Shown: in pieces, positions 23,645 to 34,989 of the stretch
Layout: the number at the start of each line of letters is the position of its first letter
Position numbering within the stretch: position 1 is the first letter of the stretch
NCBI RefSeq assembly: GCF_003597395.2
Contig: NC_133771.1
Coordinates: forward strand, 57,075,315 to 57,139,314
Length of the DNA: 64,000 bases
Origin: Chelonoidis abingdonii
Lineage: Eukaryota > Chordata > Testudines > Testudinidae
Reading direction: 5' to 3'
Translations under genes and position numbers: made by a program
The notes under the pieces: model-generated
What the model was told of the DNA's origin: nothing
Database searches by the model: none
What the model saw: the letters and a program-made list of their open reading frames with translations, nothing else

Positions 23645-24888
23645 TGTCACACTGTTTGGAGTGGCTCACAACTGGGGGTGTCAGCCTCAGGGCAGATTGT
23701 CAACAAGCAGGGCAGAGACCCCAAATTGGCTGTATGTTCTATGATTAATCAACCCAGTAAAAAGGGTGAACTCCTAAAGCATTATAACAGTCTTACCACT
23801 GAGTCACAGACAGTCCCCTTGGACAATCTAGTCTATCTTGCCACCCAGGCAAGCTGGACTTAATGATAGTTGGTTGCTGTACATCAAAGATTCCAAATAC
23901 GCAGGTCGCTTTCAGTCCCAATAGACCAGTCACTTACCCCAGGTCAATTTGTACCTGAGATCTCACACCAAAGACAATGTTTGAGGCCAATCTTGTAATA
24001 AACTAACTAAAGATTTATTAACTAGGAAAAAGAAATGAGAGCATTGTGATGATTGGATAAGGCAAGCAAACATACACAAATGAGTTACAGGCTATGGTTT
24101 TAAAACGTGACTGAGTTGTAGTAATCTGTCAACTCTGAATGTCCTTTAGGGCTAACCAAAATTGAGCCTGGGGCTCACTGCTTCTGTTTCATACCTCGAG
24201 GCCTCTCAGAGTCCAAACAGCAAAAAAACAGAGAGAGATCCAAAATGTTCTTGTCAGCTGTTTTATTTCCTTCTTCCAGAATTCAAGCCGATGGGATAAG
24301 TTCTTTTGCACATAGCCTCTTCAGCAATTTAAAATGTTTTTGTACTGTGATGTCCTACAATGGCCCAGAGTCCTGTGGCACCATATAGACTAACAGACAT
24401 ATTGGAGCATGAGCTTTCATGGGTAAATTTCATTGAATGCATTCACCCACAAAAGCTCATGCTCCATTACATCTGTTAGTCTATACGGTGGCACAGGACT
24501 CTTTGCTGCTTTTATAGATCCAGACTAACACGGCTATCCCTCTGCTACAACGGCCCACTTAATTTTGCTAGGCCTTCTCGATGGTTAGGAGACAATCCCT
24601 CCTGACAGGTTCACAGTTTCAGAGCAAACATTTTTTACAGTTACAAAGCAAAATATTAAATATCACCTAATAGCATGTGATAAAGTTAGTATAGGTAAGC
24701 TTAATGTATGCATCAACATACAAGCATTTCATGGTCTAAACACTAAACACCTTATTACAAAGTCAATACCCATCTTAAACATACTAACACACAGGTGAAA
24801 CAGACTAGTGTCCAGCAATGAATTTGTCAGTGCTCAGCTGTGGTTGAAAGCCCTGGTAATAGCTGGCACCTGGTTTGCAAGCATCACA
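23645..24888 (-). mobile_element. Probable LTR of a second family, containing a retroposon insertion
   Basis: In the minus sense it ends CCAAACAGTGTGACA and includes a TTAATAAATCTTTAGTTAG segment with a polyadenylation-like AATAAA (about 24006-24011 on the plus strand). The start is tentatively TGTGATGC at 24888. A 190-bp element with its own target duplication is inserted at 24367-24544. Only 5 bp separate it from the LTR on its left. No 5-bp target duplication was confirmed. Confidence 0.5.
24367..24544 (-). mobile_element. Inverted-repeat retroposon (Penelope- or SINE-like) with 13-bp target duplication
   Basis: It is flanked by CTACAATGGCCCA (24355-24367) and CTACAACGGCCCA (24545-24557), a 12-of-13 match. 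Such a long duplication indicates LINE-type target-primed integration rather than a DNA transposase. Two arms (AGAGTCCTGTGGCACC...GGAGCATGAGCTTT and their complement) form a near-palindrome. The unit CAGACTAACACGGCTATCCC at its end is a recurring reptile repeat. A diverged relative lies near 34285-34383. Confidence 0.7.
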
Positions 24889-24950
24889 GCTCTCAGCCAG
24901 ATTTCTGAAGAGCTGTTCTTGGTCTCAAGTTTTAGTCAATGAATCACTTA

Positions 24951-25466
24951 GGATATGCCTACACTACAATGGAAGCCCAGGGCTAGTTATACTGGAGTTA
25001 GCAGACCCTGGGTTTGTTAACCTTGGGCTTGAATGCCTACATATATTTGTAAGCCCAGTTAGGAATTTTTGAGCCCAGCATCCCAACCTAGGGTTCCAGC
25101 ATCCACATATATTATGTGGGCCCGAATCTAACCACCTATATCCCAGACTTCCTAGTGCCCTCCCAAAATGTAGCCACTCTTTGTGCATGGTACAGTGTGG
25201 GACAATGTGACTGTGCACCAAATTTGACTGTCCAGAGGACAAAGAAAGTTGGAATACATATGATGTACTCTCAGAGCACAAGTCAAGCTGGGTTGTGTCT
25301 ACACTGCAAAACAATGGGGCTTCAGCCCTGGGTCCAGGCTTGACTCAGATTCAGACCCTCCTGGGTTCAAGCCATGGTTTAACACAGTTTGTGTATAGAT
25401 GGAAGCAGAGGTTAAGCTTCAGCCTGAGTTCAAACACTGGGGTTACATTACAGTGTAGCCATCCCC
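24951..25466. mobile_element. PIF/Harbinger-type MITE with TTA duplication
   Basis: The left end GGATATGCCTACACTACAATG is inverted to CAGTGTAGCCATCCCC. The TTA triplets at 24948-24950 and 25467-25469 are the 3-bp target duplication. Internal segments such as AGCCCAGGGCTAG and CAGCCCTGGGTCCAGG add further inverted structure. Non-coding, although it creates 70-115-codon chance frames. Confidence 0.75.
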
Positions 25467-25644
25467 TTAGTCTGTCAAGCCCTGAGAAAAGGAGTGTAAC
25501 TACAGCCCTGAAGAAGGAAACTAACCTCAAATCCCCCACCAGTGCTTCTCTCATGATTCCCAGCTAGGCCAAAACAGCAATCTGCAGGGTCTCCTAATCA
25601 GTGGCTTGCTAGGGCTCATTACATTGACTGACACCTCTCCTGTC

Positions 25645-25915
25645 ATGACACAGGACAAATAATAATACCTATCTTTTACATAGCACTTTATATCAGCGGA
25701 ACTCAAAGCACTCCATAATCTTTAATGAACTGAGCCTCCCAACGCCCCTGTGAGATAGGGAAGTGCTATTACCCCTATTTTACAGTTGGGGAACTGAGGC
25801 TGCCACAGAGGTGCTAAGTGACTTGTCCACAGTCACACAGGAAACCTGCGATAGAACAGAGAATTGAATCCAGGTCTCCTATGTTTTAGGCTGGCGCCCT
25901 AATCACTGAACGAGA
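25645..25915 (-). repeat. MIR-like SINE
   Basis: Read on the minus strand this is a MIR/CORE-SINE. The plus strand shows its complement: TTTACAGTTGGGGAACTGAGGC, then GACTTGTCCACAGTCACACAGG and GAATTGAATCCAGGTCTCC. The left part (AATAATAATACC...CAAAGCACT) is the reptile-type 3' tail. Old and diverged. Confidence 0.75.
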
Positions 25916-25919
25916 GTTT

Positions 25920-26438
25920 AAACAGGGTCCTTTCAACAGGTTGCCAACACTTCCTTCTCACACTTACCAGCAATAGCTGCCTGCCCAGAGGAGACTGGGT
26001 AAGCTTGTGGGTCATCTTCTGGTTCCATCTTACCTAGAAAAGGACTTACTGCCAGCTTGGGTAGCGCACCTAGGTTAATGAATCTCGCATCAGTCATTAA
26101 TTCTGGAACAGCTGTAGCCTAGGTCTGCTGCCGTTCCTGTTGCGCTTGCTCTTCATTCCTAAATTGCAGCAGGGTTTGCTGCTGCTGCAGTGGATGTAGT
26201 CATTTCTGCTATTCCAGGATCCATTTTTAGGACCTCTTCCATTTTCCCTCCTTGTGAAGAGGGAGATTTCAACCAAGCTCACATCACATGTGAGCAGTCT
26301 TGCTCCAAATCAAGACTATATTTTGTCTGAGGTCAAATTTACCCCTCTTTCTGGAGTTTGGCTTTATTGGCAACTCAGAAACAGATCATAAAGCTCAGGC
26401 TAAGCTTTTTCCATCCATCTGCATCCCTAAATTCAGAG
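25920..26438. other. Spacer, no gene seen
   Basis: A CAG/CTG-rich patch (TTTGCTGCTGCTGCAGTGG) lies at about 26176-26195. No coding evidence. Confidence 0.35.
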
Positions 26439-26439
26439 A

Positions 26440-26690
26440 TTTTTTTTAAAGCAAGAAGCAACTATTTTCATCATCTAGTCTGACCTCCTACATAAAACAG
26501 CCCATAGAATTTCACCCCCTAATTCCTGCATCATGCCCATAAGTTCTGGTTGAGTTGGAACATATCTTTGAGAAAGATTGCCAATCCTGCTGTAAAGAGG
26601 TCAAGCAATGGCGAATCCACCATATCCCTATATCGGTAGACCTTGGCACCCTGTTATGTATTGACATATAAACACTTCATCAACCCCTTT
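26440..26690 (-). repeat. CR1 LINE 3' fragment
   Basis: It carries the CR1 tail complement: CATCTAGTCTGACCTCCTAC, ATAGAATTTCACCCC and a GGCGAATCCACCATATCCC segment, in the same orientation as the other CR1 fragments in the window. Confidence 0.75.
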
Positions 26691-26699
26691 TTATATTTA

Positions 26700-27925
26700 T
26701 ATTATTTGGGGACGGTGTCAAGAAAGAAGGGAGGAATGGAGTTCAGTATTGGAATGCTAAGCAAGTTTGAGCAGGAATTGTAAGGAGGAGAATGAGGGTG
26801 ATGGCATGTAGTCTCTGGTCAGATGTTCCAGACATAACGGACAGCAGCCAACAAGGCAGGGAGTCATTTCTGGGAGAAAGACTCCTAGGGAGCTACAAGA
26901 TAAGCTGAAGTGATAGAGTGTAGAGACGTGGTGCGGGCAGGAAGAGACAAGCAGAGATAAGGTAAAGGCAGCACATAGTTGGGTACTGCAGTTTCAAAAG
27001 TGCTCTGCAGAGTCCGAATTGGATGTGGAAGGAGAGGCAAGTGAGGAAGGGATCTCTTCATAACATCCCTTTTTTTTTTTTTTAATAATGAATCCGTTGA
27101 CCAAGATTAATAAAACTAAGTTCAATAATCTCTTTACAGTTGAGGGTTTCACTCTGCACCAGCCTGAAGTGTCTGCTGCATTAGCCAAATGGAAAAGCAA
27201 TCATTCATAGCCCAAAGTAGCAGTAACTACCTCCGGCCACTTATATAGTAGATCACTTTTCAAAATGCTAAGGTTTCAGAAATAAAGGGGTAGTTATCAT
27301 GGGTATTTTAAGGAGCCTATTGTCTGCATATCTGAGCAGTGAACACAATGATGCAATATCACATCTTAACAAAATGGTGCAATTTCTCTCCATTCCCCTA
27401 CGTAAATGACGTGCGTTAATTTAAATGTCATCAAGAGTAATGAGGGGGGGGGGGCTGGTTTGACCTTAATTCATAAGGGGAAGGAGATCATGCCACAGAA
27501 TGATTTTGCTTTCATTACTATATCACAGAAATGTCTATATTGCAGTACATGGTATATAAGCCCCTATGAATAACTCCAGATTCATAAGTACTTTGAGTGA
27601 ATGTTTTACAATGTTTAGGGAAGATAAACGTATCTTCATAAGACATAATTTATCATTTGGGGACCAATCTTGCCACTTTCAGTTGTTATTAATAAGACAA
27701 AACACCTATTTATTGTCTCACTGGAAATTTCCACTAAGTAGGGCTACAGAATTTGATTCTTGATAAGCAGCTAATACAATGGTATAAAAATGTTAGTCTT
27801 TTACCTTCTCTGTTTTTGTATTAGGTATGATTTTGAAAGAAGAGTGAGTAATGGAAGTGTTTTGGTACACAGGGGGAACCAGGGGCATGAATACAAGAAT
27901 ATACTAATACAGCTGGAATAGATCT
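26700..27925. other. Spacer, no gene recognised
   Basis: A T15-16 run at about 27068-27084 and a G10 run near 27446 are the only notable simple sequences. A minus frame at 26994-27200 contains a lysine run from the T tract and a serine-rich end, and has no recognisable domain. Confidence 0.35.
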
Positions 27926-27936
27926 TATATTGTATG

Positions 27937-28251
27937 CAGGGCTGGTGCTTCCATTTAGGCGGCCTAAGCAATCACCTAGGGCGCCAGGATTATTGGTGGG
28001 CGGCATTTTGCCGGAGGGGGCAGCGGGCGGCTCCGGTGGAGGTGCCGTAGTTGTGCCTGTGGAGGGTCCACTGGTCTGCAGCTCCGGTGGAGCTGCCGCA
28101 GTCATGCCTGTGAACAGTCGGCTGCTTCTGCGGCTCCAGTGGACCTCCTGCAGGCACCACTGCGGCAGCTCCACCGGAGCCACAGGACCAGGGCGCGGGG
28201 TGATGAAATTGCCGTGCACCTAGGGCACTAAAACCCCTAGCGCCAGTCCTG
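27937..28251. mobile_element. hAT MITE (CAGGGCTGG family), copy 3
   Basis: The left end CAGGGCTGGTGCTTCC is inverted to CTAGCGCCAGTCCTG. A perfect 8-bp target duplication ATTGTATG is at 27929-27936 and 28252-28259. The interior is GC-rich, with repeated CTCCGGTGGAG units and a palindromic half. The roughly 100-130-codon frames on both strands (27821-28223) are artefacts of this composition. Confidence 0.9.
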
Positions 28252-28259
28252 ATTGTATG

Positions 28260-30080
28260 ATTGTTGCTACTTATTTATTACTGCTGGAAGAATGATGCAA
28301 AACATGAACAATACAATGAATCGTATATATGCCCCCACAATTCAGCTGGCAGATCAATATCAGTTATTTTTTGAGTGAGAGGAGATTTTCTATACCTGCA
28401 CTTAGTTTGCCAGTGCAAATGCACAGCTGGCATCACCAACACTCTTTATGCCCCACTCACTCTTCATTCTCCAGTTTGTAAAATATATATTTTAAATGCA
28501 AACCTGGATGCTGGTGTTTTCTCCCCAATAGTTCCAACTTCAGTGCCAAAATGTTCTCTAGAATAACAGTGGAACACTTTCCATCTATTTTCTTTTATTT
28601 TATGTTTTGCTTCAGCCTGACCCCATAGTAAGATTGCCAAATAAAGAACTGAACTGCATTGGTAAGCTTAGAAAAATTACAAGCCTTACAAACAATAAAT
28701 AATTGAATGCCTTTCCTATATGGAACAGAATTGAAATATCCAGTTCATAGAAATAAGTTGTTTCTGGCTTTCCACCCTTCACCAAGAGGCAAAGATACTG
28801 ACATAGAGATTTAGACAAACACAAAGCAGTAAAACTCATCTTCTAAATATATTACTGAATTACAGGCCATCCACATTTCTACAGGCTTACTGTTCAAACA
28901 GTGAGAGAAGATCAGATTGCATCCTTTAAAATCAAGGACAACACTTTAATGGAAGAAAAGACTTATTATTTGCTGATTATTTCTAGTTGGAAACTCAGAG
29001 GTACATATCCTAATTAGTAGACCCTGACCTGGCAACGTAATAAGAGCAATATTGCTTTCTTGCTCATACCAAATACTGAGAATGACCTTTGAAAATTGTA
29101 TCTTGTCATCTAATCTTGACTCCATTGAAATAACTTCAATTTGTTTGCTGAAGAATGAGAACATATTCTTTCATGTATACTAGACCTATTCAAGACTCTT
29201 AGGAAGATTTGCAGATGTCGTATAATTGAACAAATATTATGCTAAACTGTACTTAAATCTACACTGAAAAGGGACTGGTAGCTGAATCTGCTTTTTAAAA
29301 TAACAATTAAAACAGTTTATGTAGTACTTGTATTCAGATGATATGACTATAATATCTGTTTCTATGAACCATACAAACAGAGTAGAGGAATATTGTCATA
29401 ATACAGTTTAGTGCTCAGCTGTTTTCTCAGTTATAATGTCATAGATTATTTAATACAGAAAATGATTTCACTCTGATGTTTTTTTTCCATCAAATTAAAA
29501 TAAATACCAGAAGCTGGGGAAATTTCTCATCCACCCTCTCACAACCCAAGTTAATGGCCAGCTATTATCCTGAAAATCACCAAAGTGTAAAGAAAATATA
29601 TAGAGTACATTATGCTTTCAGACCATACTTGGTGGAAGAAGAGTCAGCACCATGCAATGTTGAAAGGCTGAGAGGCCTCCTAAAAGCACATGTTAAAATT
29701 GAACAATAAAGATGGGCAAGTTAAGTCATGCTTAAATGACTTTCTGCAAGAGTTAGAAGTTTGGGGCAATGCTAAATGCTCAGATCGTCATTAACTGCAA
29801 GAATCTACCTGTCCTGGAGGTCATAACTGCTTAAGTTAAATATTGCAATAATGAACTCTGGAAAGAATGTTCTAGTTCTCCTCACAAAAACAATCTTTGC
29901 CTCAAAAACCTTCCTCGAGACTCACATCTGCTGTAACACCTAGCCATCAGGGATAGCAGACCTAAACCTCTTAATTTATAAAGAGAAAAAATCATCATTT
30001 TAAAATAACTCAAACCACCAAGAAGTTAATATGGTCAACCTATGACTTTATCATTAGTCATCCTCCTTCCCTGCAGCTCC
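28260..30080. other. Spacer, no gene seen
   Basis: AT-rich with frames of at most 77 codons, none with a recognisable domain. Confidence 0.35.
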
Positions 30081-30084
30081 TCTT

Positions 30085-30235
30085 AACATGTGGTATATTC
30101 TCTTCTTGTGACTTGTTCCAAATTGTAAGTTCTTGAGAGATGGGGCTGTGTCTTCTTATGAGTTTATACATCATCTAGCACAACGATTGGGTCCTTTTGG
30201 AGCTACATCGATAGATGTAATAAATTAACTCTAAT
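30085..30235 (+). repeat. SINE/L2-type 3' tail
   Basis: It contains AATTGTAAGTTCTTGAGAGATGGGGCTGTGTC, then CATCTAGCACAACGATTGGGTCC and a TAATAAATTAA end. This is the shared tail of reptile MIR/L2-type retroposons. The same tail is recognisable at 37099-37205 and 62825-62865. Confidence 0.55.
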
Positions 30236-30344
30236 AAAAGGGAACTGATTCTGATCCCACTTAAACTGGTGTAAATCAAGAGTAATTTGATTATTATCTA
30301 CATTACATTGATACACAAAGTCCCCAGAGTTCATTTTGCTGGGT

Positions 30345-30515
30345 GCTGAACTTACCTCACATAAGACAGTCTCCATTTTGAAGAGCTTACTATAAGAACA
30401 GACAATACAGACAGAAGATGGGAAACTTACCCACTTTTATGCAGCAGGTTAATGGTAGAGCTGGGAACAGAACCAAGGTCTCCTGAATCTCAGTCCAGTG
30501 CCTAACAGGGGACGC
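30345..30515 (-). repeat. MIR-like SINE
   Basis: The plus strand shows the complement of a MIR body: ATGGTAGAGCTGGGAACAGA, ACCAAGGTCTCC and CTCAGTCCAGTGCC. It is diverged and partial. Confidence 0.6.
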
Positions 30516-30519
30516 TGGA

Positions 30520-32700
30520 GGCCAAAGGCTCAAGTCAGCAGTCATGGAAGGCATGTGACTTGCCTTGCGGACAAGTGTGACCCCTTGGAGATCTGATGCA
30601 CTAGTGCGCTACTCCCAGGGACTGTTTAAAGGCCCTGGCATAACACAGACCCTGTAAATCTATGACAGAGTTACATCAATGTAAAACCAGCATGAGGGAA
30701 AACAAAATCAGGATCATGAGACCTATTCACAACCAAGTGGGACTCCTTCCCTCTAGCTTGCATGAAACATGTTGCATTAGATTCAGAATTATTTGTTATA
30801 TCCACTCTCTCATTAGTAGTAGACCTGTGACCCTCTTACCCCCCACTGGTGAGTAGTTACTTGCATATTTAGTGTCACTGGTTTAAGTCAATGGGATGAC
30901 TCACATAAGTAGCTGCTCCCTTAGCTGAGGAAGGATTCTCAGCCTGGCCCTGAGTGGAGCTGTTTGAGGCCACCATCACCACTACAGAGAAGATGAGAAA
31001 GAGGCATGATGCAATGCAGTGCAAGACCAATATTTACAAGACAAATAAAATTGTTTTTATTGGTGAATTATGGCAAACAGCACCTGCTGAATGAAAGGGG
31101 AAACCTAACGATAACTATTATCAGTAAGCTTACATTACTTCTGGTAGTTAACCATATAGCTGGTTCCAAAGTTGTACATGTTAATGCAAATGAGGTCTCT
31201 TTATTGAACTGAATAGATCATATAGACATTTTCTGCATGCAAAACAGAAGGGAGAACGTGCAAAAACGCCCTCTACAAGATAATTAATAAAGGAGTTAAT
31301 AATCTTTCAATAAATCCATGTGGAGTGCTTGGTACATAGACCCTAATGGAATATGTGAAGTGAGGTCTCTCAGCTCCTGCTGTGTTGCACTATGAATGAT
31401 AACACATGTTCTCTTCACTGCTCATAACATCTTGCCCTGCATTTCTGTAATATTGACAACAGCCGTCAAAAGAGCCCTGTGTGACTTGAAAGTTCGGCTT
31501 GTTTATGGCCATGGTAACTATAACTAGGATACGACAAGATATTTTATTACTGTATGGTCAGTAATTAAACATCACACCATATGTCAAATCATGCACTGAC
31601 TTTCTGTACAGTCCATGCAACCTATTGAAATCAATGGGGTTTTACATGGTGTAAAGTAGTTATGAATTTGGCATATGAACCCTCTCCCTACATTTGCATT
31701 AATAGTGCCTGAAAAAAAATGGATTTGAGGAAGTTAAACTATCAAGTTAATTACGGTATCAAATGTAGCACAAAGTTCCAGCAGGATGAGACTTGAAGAA
31801 TCAGGGTCAGGCAAGAGAGGATTATCCCTAACAAATTTCTGTGAGGTGGGCAATGGTAGGAGTCCTGAAAGCTCATGGAAGATGTTAATGCAAAGAAAGT
31901 GATAAATTTTTCAATTTTTACCATATAGATATGACCAAAACTCAGGAACACAATTGAGATATAGAAAAAACACCCCACTGATTTCATATCTCAGTAAGAA
32001 TATTTGAAATTCCAAACACATAGGAGACTTACTTTGCTTGTAATGGTAAAAATTTCATCTTTCATAACCTTTCAAGAACAAGATTTTTCCAAATAGAAAC
32101 ATACAGGTTCAGTTCTAAGAGAGCTGTCTTTTATATTCATGCAGGTCTTATTTAGCAGCTATTCGCCTAACCTAAGACCTTTAGGCAAAGAATTGTGTAA
32201 TAAGATGTACAGAATGTTAAGTGTTGTACATTTTCTTTCAATTCTGAGAGCTTTAGATTTTATTCCTACAAATATTTCACACCACAATCAAGTGAGAAAA
32301 ACAACTAAAACTAAATATAGGTTTTCACTATTTAATTTATGCAATTAATGTGTGATTCAGAAATCCAGAAGTCAATCAATCAAAGGCAATTATGTAATTT
32401 TAAAATGCTCTGAAGGTGTATGCTACAAATTGAATACAGTATTTTAATTTTAAAAAAATCTTCTCAGCATATATTGCAAATTTAACTTCTATTAATAATG
32501 GAACTATGCAAACAGCTCCATTGTTAAGTAAGATATCAGCTAGGCTGTACAGTTGAAATGGGGTTTGAATCCCCAAAATAAGCTGTGAAATGCACAGGCA
32601 ACATTTTCCACCATGAGTTGTATGTATCAGGAGGACCAATTTAATCCTCTAGGCACTTTTCACATCCCTTTCAGCAGTATTTTCCAAATTCATAATTATA
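30520..32700. other. Spacer, no gene seen
   Basis: No frame above 80 codons and no named repeat. AT-rich. Confidence 0.35.
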
Positions 32701-32704
32701 AAAA

Positions 32705-33300
32705 GCTCTTAGACTCATGGAGTTTAAGCCAGAAGAAACCATTAGATCATATAGTCTCACCTCCTGTATAACACAGGCCATTAAATTTCACCTAGTTACC
32801 CCTGTATTGCATACAAATAACCTGGCTTTGACTAAAGTGCATCTTCCAGAAAAGTATGCAGTCTTTATTTGAAGATGTCAAGAGATGGAAAATTCACCAC
32901 TTCCCTTTGTAGTTTTTGTAGGTATTTTCTGTTTGTAGTTTTCCAGTAGTTAAGCACCCTCACAGTTAAAAATGTGTTCCTTATTTCTATTTTGAATTTA
33001 TCTGGCTTGAACTTACAGCACTGGATCTTGTTATGCCTTTCTTCACTCAATTAAATAGCCCTTTAGTACCTAGTATTTTCTTCTAACTCAGGTATTTATA
33101 CATTGTAATCAAGTCACCTCCCAATCTTCTTTGTGATAAACTAAACAGACTGAAACCTTTAAGTGTCTCACTGTGAAGCACTATGTCCAGCCCTTTTCCA
33201 CACCTTTTCTAATTCTTCAACATCCTTTTTAAAATACAGCAGAGCTGTATGCAGAATTCCAATATCTCACCAAGCTGTTTGCAGCATTCAGATAACCTCT
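32705..33300 (-). repeat. CR1 LINE fragment
   Basis: It has the CR1 tail complement (GAAACCATTAGATCATATAG, CCTCCTGTATAACACAGGCC) followed by the complement of the end of ORF2. A minus frame at 32865-33050 is a decayed scrap of that end. It is followed directly by a second CR1 copy in the same orientation. Confidence 0.8.
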
Positions 33301-33302
33301 GT

Positions 33303-33963
33303 ACTCATAGATTACACAGTCAGAAGGGACCATGGTGATAATCTAGACTGACCTCTTCTATAACACAGGTCATAGAACTTCCCCAAAATAATTCCTAGAG
33401 CACAGCTTTTATAAAAACATCTAACCTTGATTTTAAAATTGCCAATGATGGAGAATCCGCTACAAGTCTTGATAAATGGCTCCAGTGGGTAGTTACTCTT
33501 AGTTTTAAAAGTCTATGCTTTATTTTCAGTCTAAATTTATTTAGCTTAAACTTCCAGCCACTGGATCATGTAACACCTTTGACTGATAGATTGAAGAACC
33601 CAATATGAAATATTTGTTCTCCAGGTAGGTACTTATAGATTGCAATCAATTCACCTCTTAACCTTCTTTTTGTTAATCTGAAAGGCTTGAGCTCCTTGAG
33701 TCTATCGCTATAAGGCATGTTTTCTAATCCTTTAATCATTTTTGTGACTCTTCTCTGAACCCTCACCATTTTATCAACATCCTTCTTGAATTGTGGGCAC
33801 CAGAACTGGACATAGTATTCCAGCAGCAGTCACACCAATGCCAGATAACCTGACTATTCCTACTCAAGTTTCCCCTATTTATGCATCCAAGGATCACATT
33901 AACCATTCTAGCCACAAAACCACACTGAGAACTCATGTTCAGTTGATTATCCACCATGACTCC
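33303..33963 (-). repeat. CR1 LINE fragment with reverse-transcriptase C-terminus
   Basis: The left end has GTCAGAAGGGACCATGGTGA and the ATAACACAGG tail. The minus frame 33566-33769 reads [16 protein letters not shown], then [11 protein letters not shown] and [15 protein letters not shown], which is the conserved C-terminal domain of CR1 ORF2. It is truncated at the point where an LTR copy starts (33964). Confidence 0.85.
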
Positions 33964-34260
33964 TGTCATAAGTAGATAGGTAAGGTAGGGGTTAAGTTTC
34001 TTTTACCTGGAAAGGGTAACCAAACACCTGACCAGAAGACCAATCAGAGAACTGGATTGTTAAAAGTCAGGGGCGGGAATTTGTATACTCGGTGTCTTTG
34101 TTGTTTCCTCGGCTATGAGTAAACAAGTTTCCTCCTAACTCCCTCTTATCTCAAATATTCTACCAAAAGTCTGTGAGTACAAAGGGAAACAAAGTAATTC
34201 GGCTATGAGGAGCTTTGTGTTGTATTTACAGATGTGGATTGCTGGGTCTTTGTTGCTTCC
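33964..34260 (+). mobile_element. Partial LTR, TGTCATAAACAG family
   Basis: It starts TGTCATAAGTAGATAGG inside the CR1 copy and continues with the family landmarks ACCAAACACCTGACC, AGACCAATCAG and CTCGGCTATGAG. The second half is rearranged, because the CTCGGCTRTGAG unit occurs three times (about 34111, 34198 and 34260). The right end of the LTR is not present. Confidence 0.65.
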
Positions 34261-34284
34261 TCGGCTGTGAGGGTTGAGTGTGGT

Positions 34285-34383
34285 TCTGTAGTCTACGATA
34301 AGCTTTATGTCTCTCAAATAAATGTTAGTCTCTAAGGTACCACAAAGTACTTCCTGGCTTTTTTGCAAATACAGTGGACTAAA
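34285..34383 (+). repeat. Diverged Penelope/SINE-like repeat fragment
   Basis: CAAATAAATGTTAGTCTCTAAGG, then TACCACAAAGTACTTCC and GCAAATACAG correspond to a recurring reptile repeat that shares the 'TTAGTCT...GGTGCCACA' structure with the element at 24367-24544. Several small insertions and deletions are present. Confidence 0.5.
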
Positions 34384-34989
34384 CGGCGTTCTTACTGTCT
34401 TTATGGGAACTTTGTTGGATGTCGTGGTAATCTCATTCTGAAAACCACCAATGTTATTTTGACTACCCATCTAGAATTAAATGACATGGGATATACAGAT
34501 CTCTCTCTATAGTTGCCAATAGCTACGGTCAGAAAACCCTCCGGCATTAGTAGTATGCCATAAGGCAGCTTGATCTCTTACTGGTGTCGGTACAATTTTG
34601 AGAAGAGTGATTCTGTTTTTCAGAGATAAAAGGTGTGTGGGTATTTTATTATGTATTTTGAGTAGCTGAATTCAATATGACAATTTAAAAACACGATTGG
34701 CTACTGATTTCTAAGTATTTAAGTTTTTTACATTTTATGTCTAGAGTATATTGTGTATGATAGTAGATTTTAATCATAAATTATAAACCTAGAGTCTTCA
34801 TGTGTTCTAATTGGTTGCTTTTAGCTATGATTAATATTTCACCTGTCCTGGTTTGTAGTTAGCACTTTAAAATCAGCTCTCAATAAGAGGTTGGTTAGTA
34901 TTAAGATGAAATTCATTTATGGAACAAAGGCAAAAAAACTATGTTGTACATAGTTTTAGTCCTGATTCAGTTGGTTTTTACTCTCGACG

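Noticed and set aside
26994..27200. 68-codon minus frame with serine-rich end
   Set aside because: Its lysine run is a T-tract and no domain or conservation can be shown.
27446..27456. G10 run as a G-quadruplex
   Set aside because: A single uninterrupted G run without further G tracts nearby is weak evidence.
27821..28223. 132- and 97-codon frames on opposite strands
   Set aside because: Both lie in the GC-rich hAT MITE with perfect 8-bp target duplication; composition explains them.
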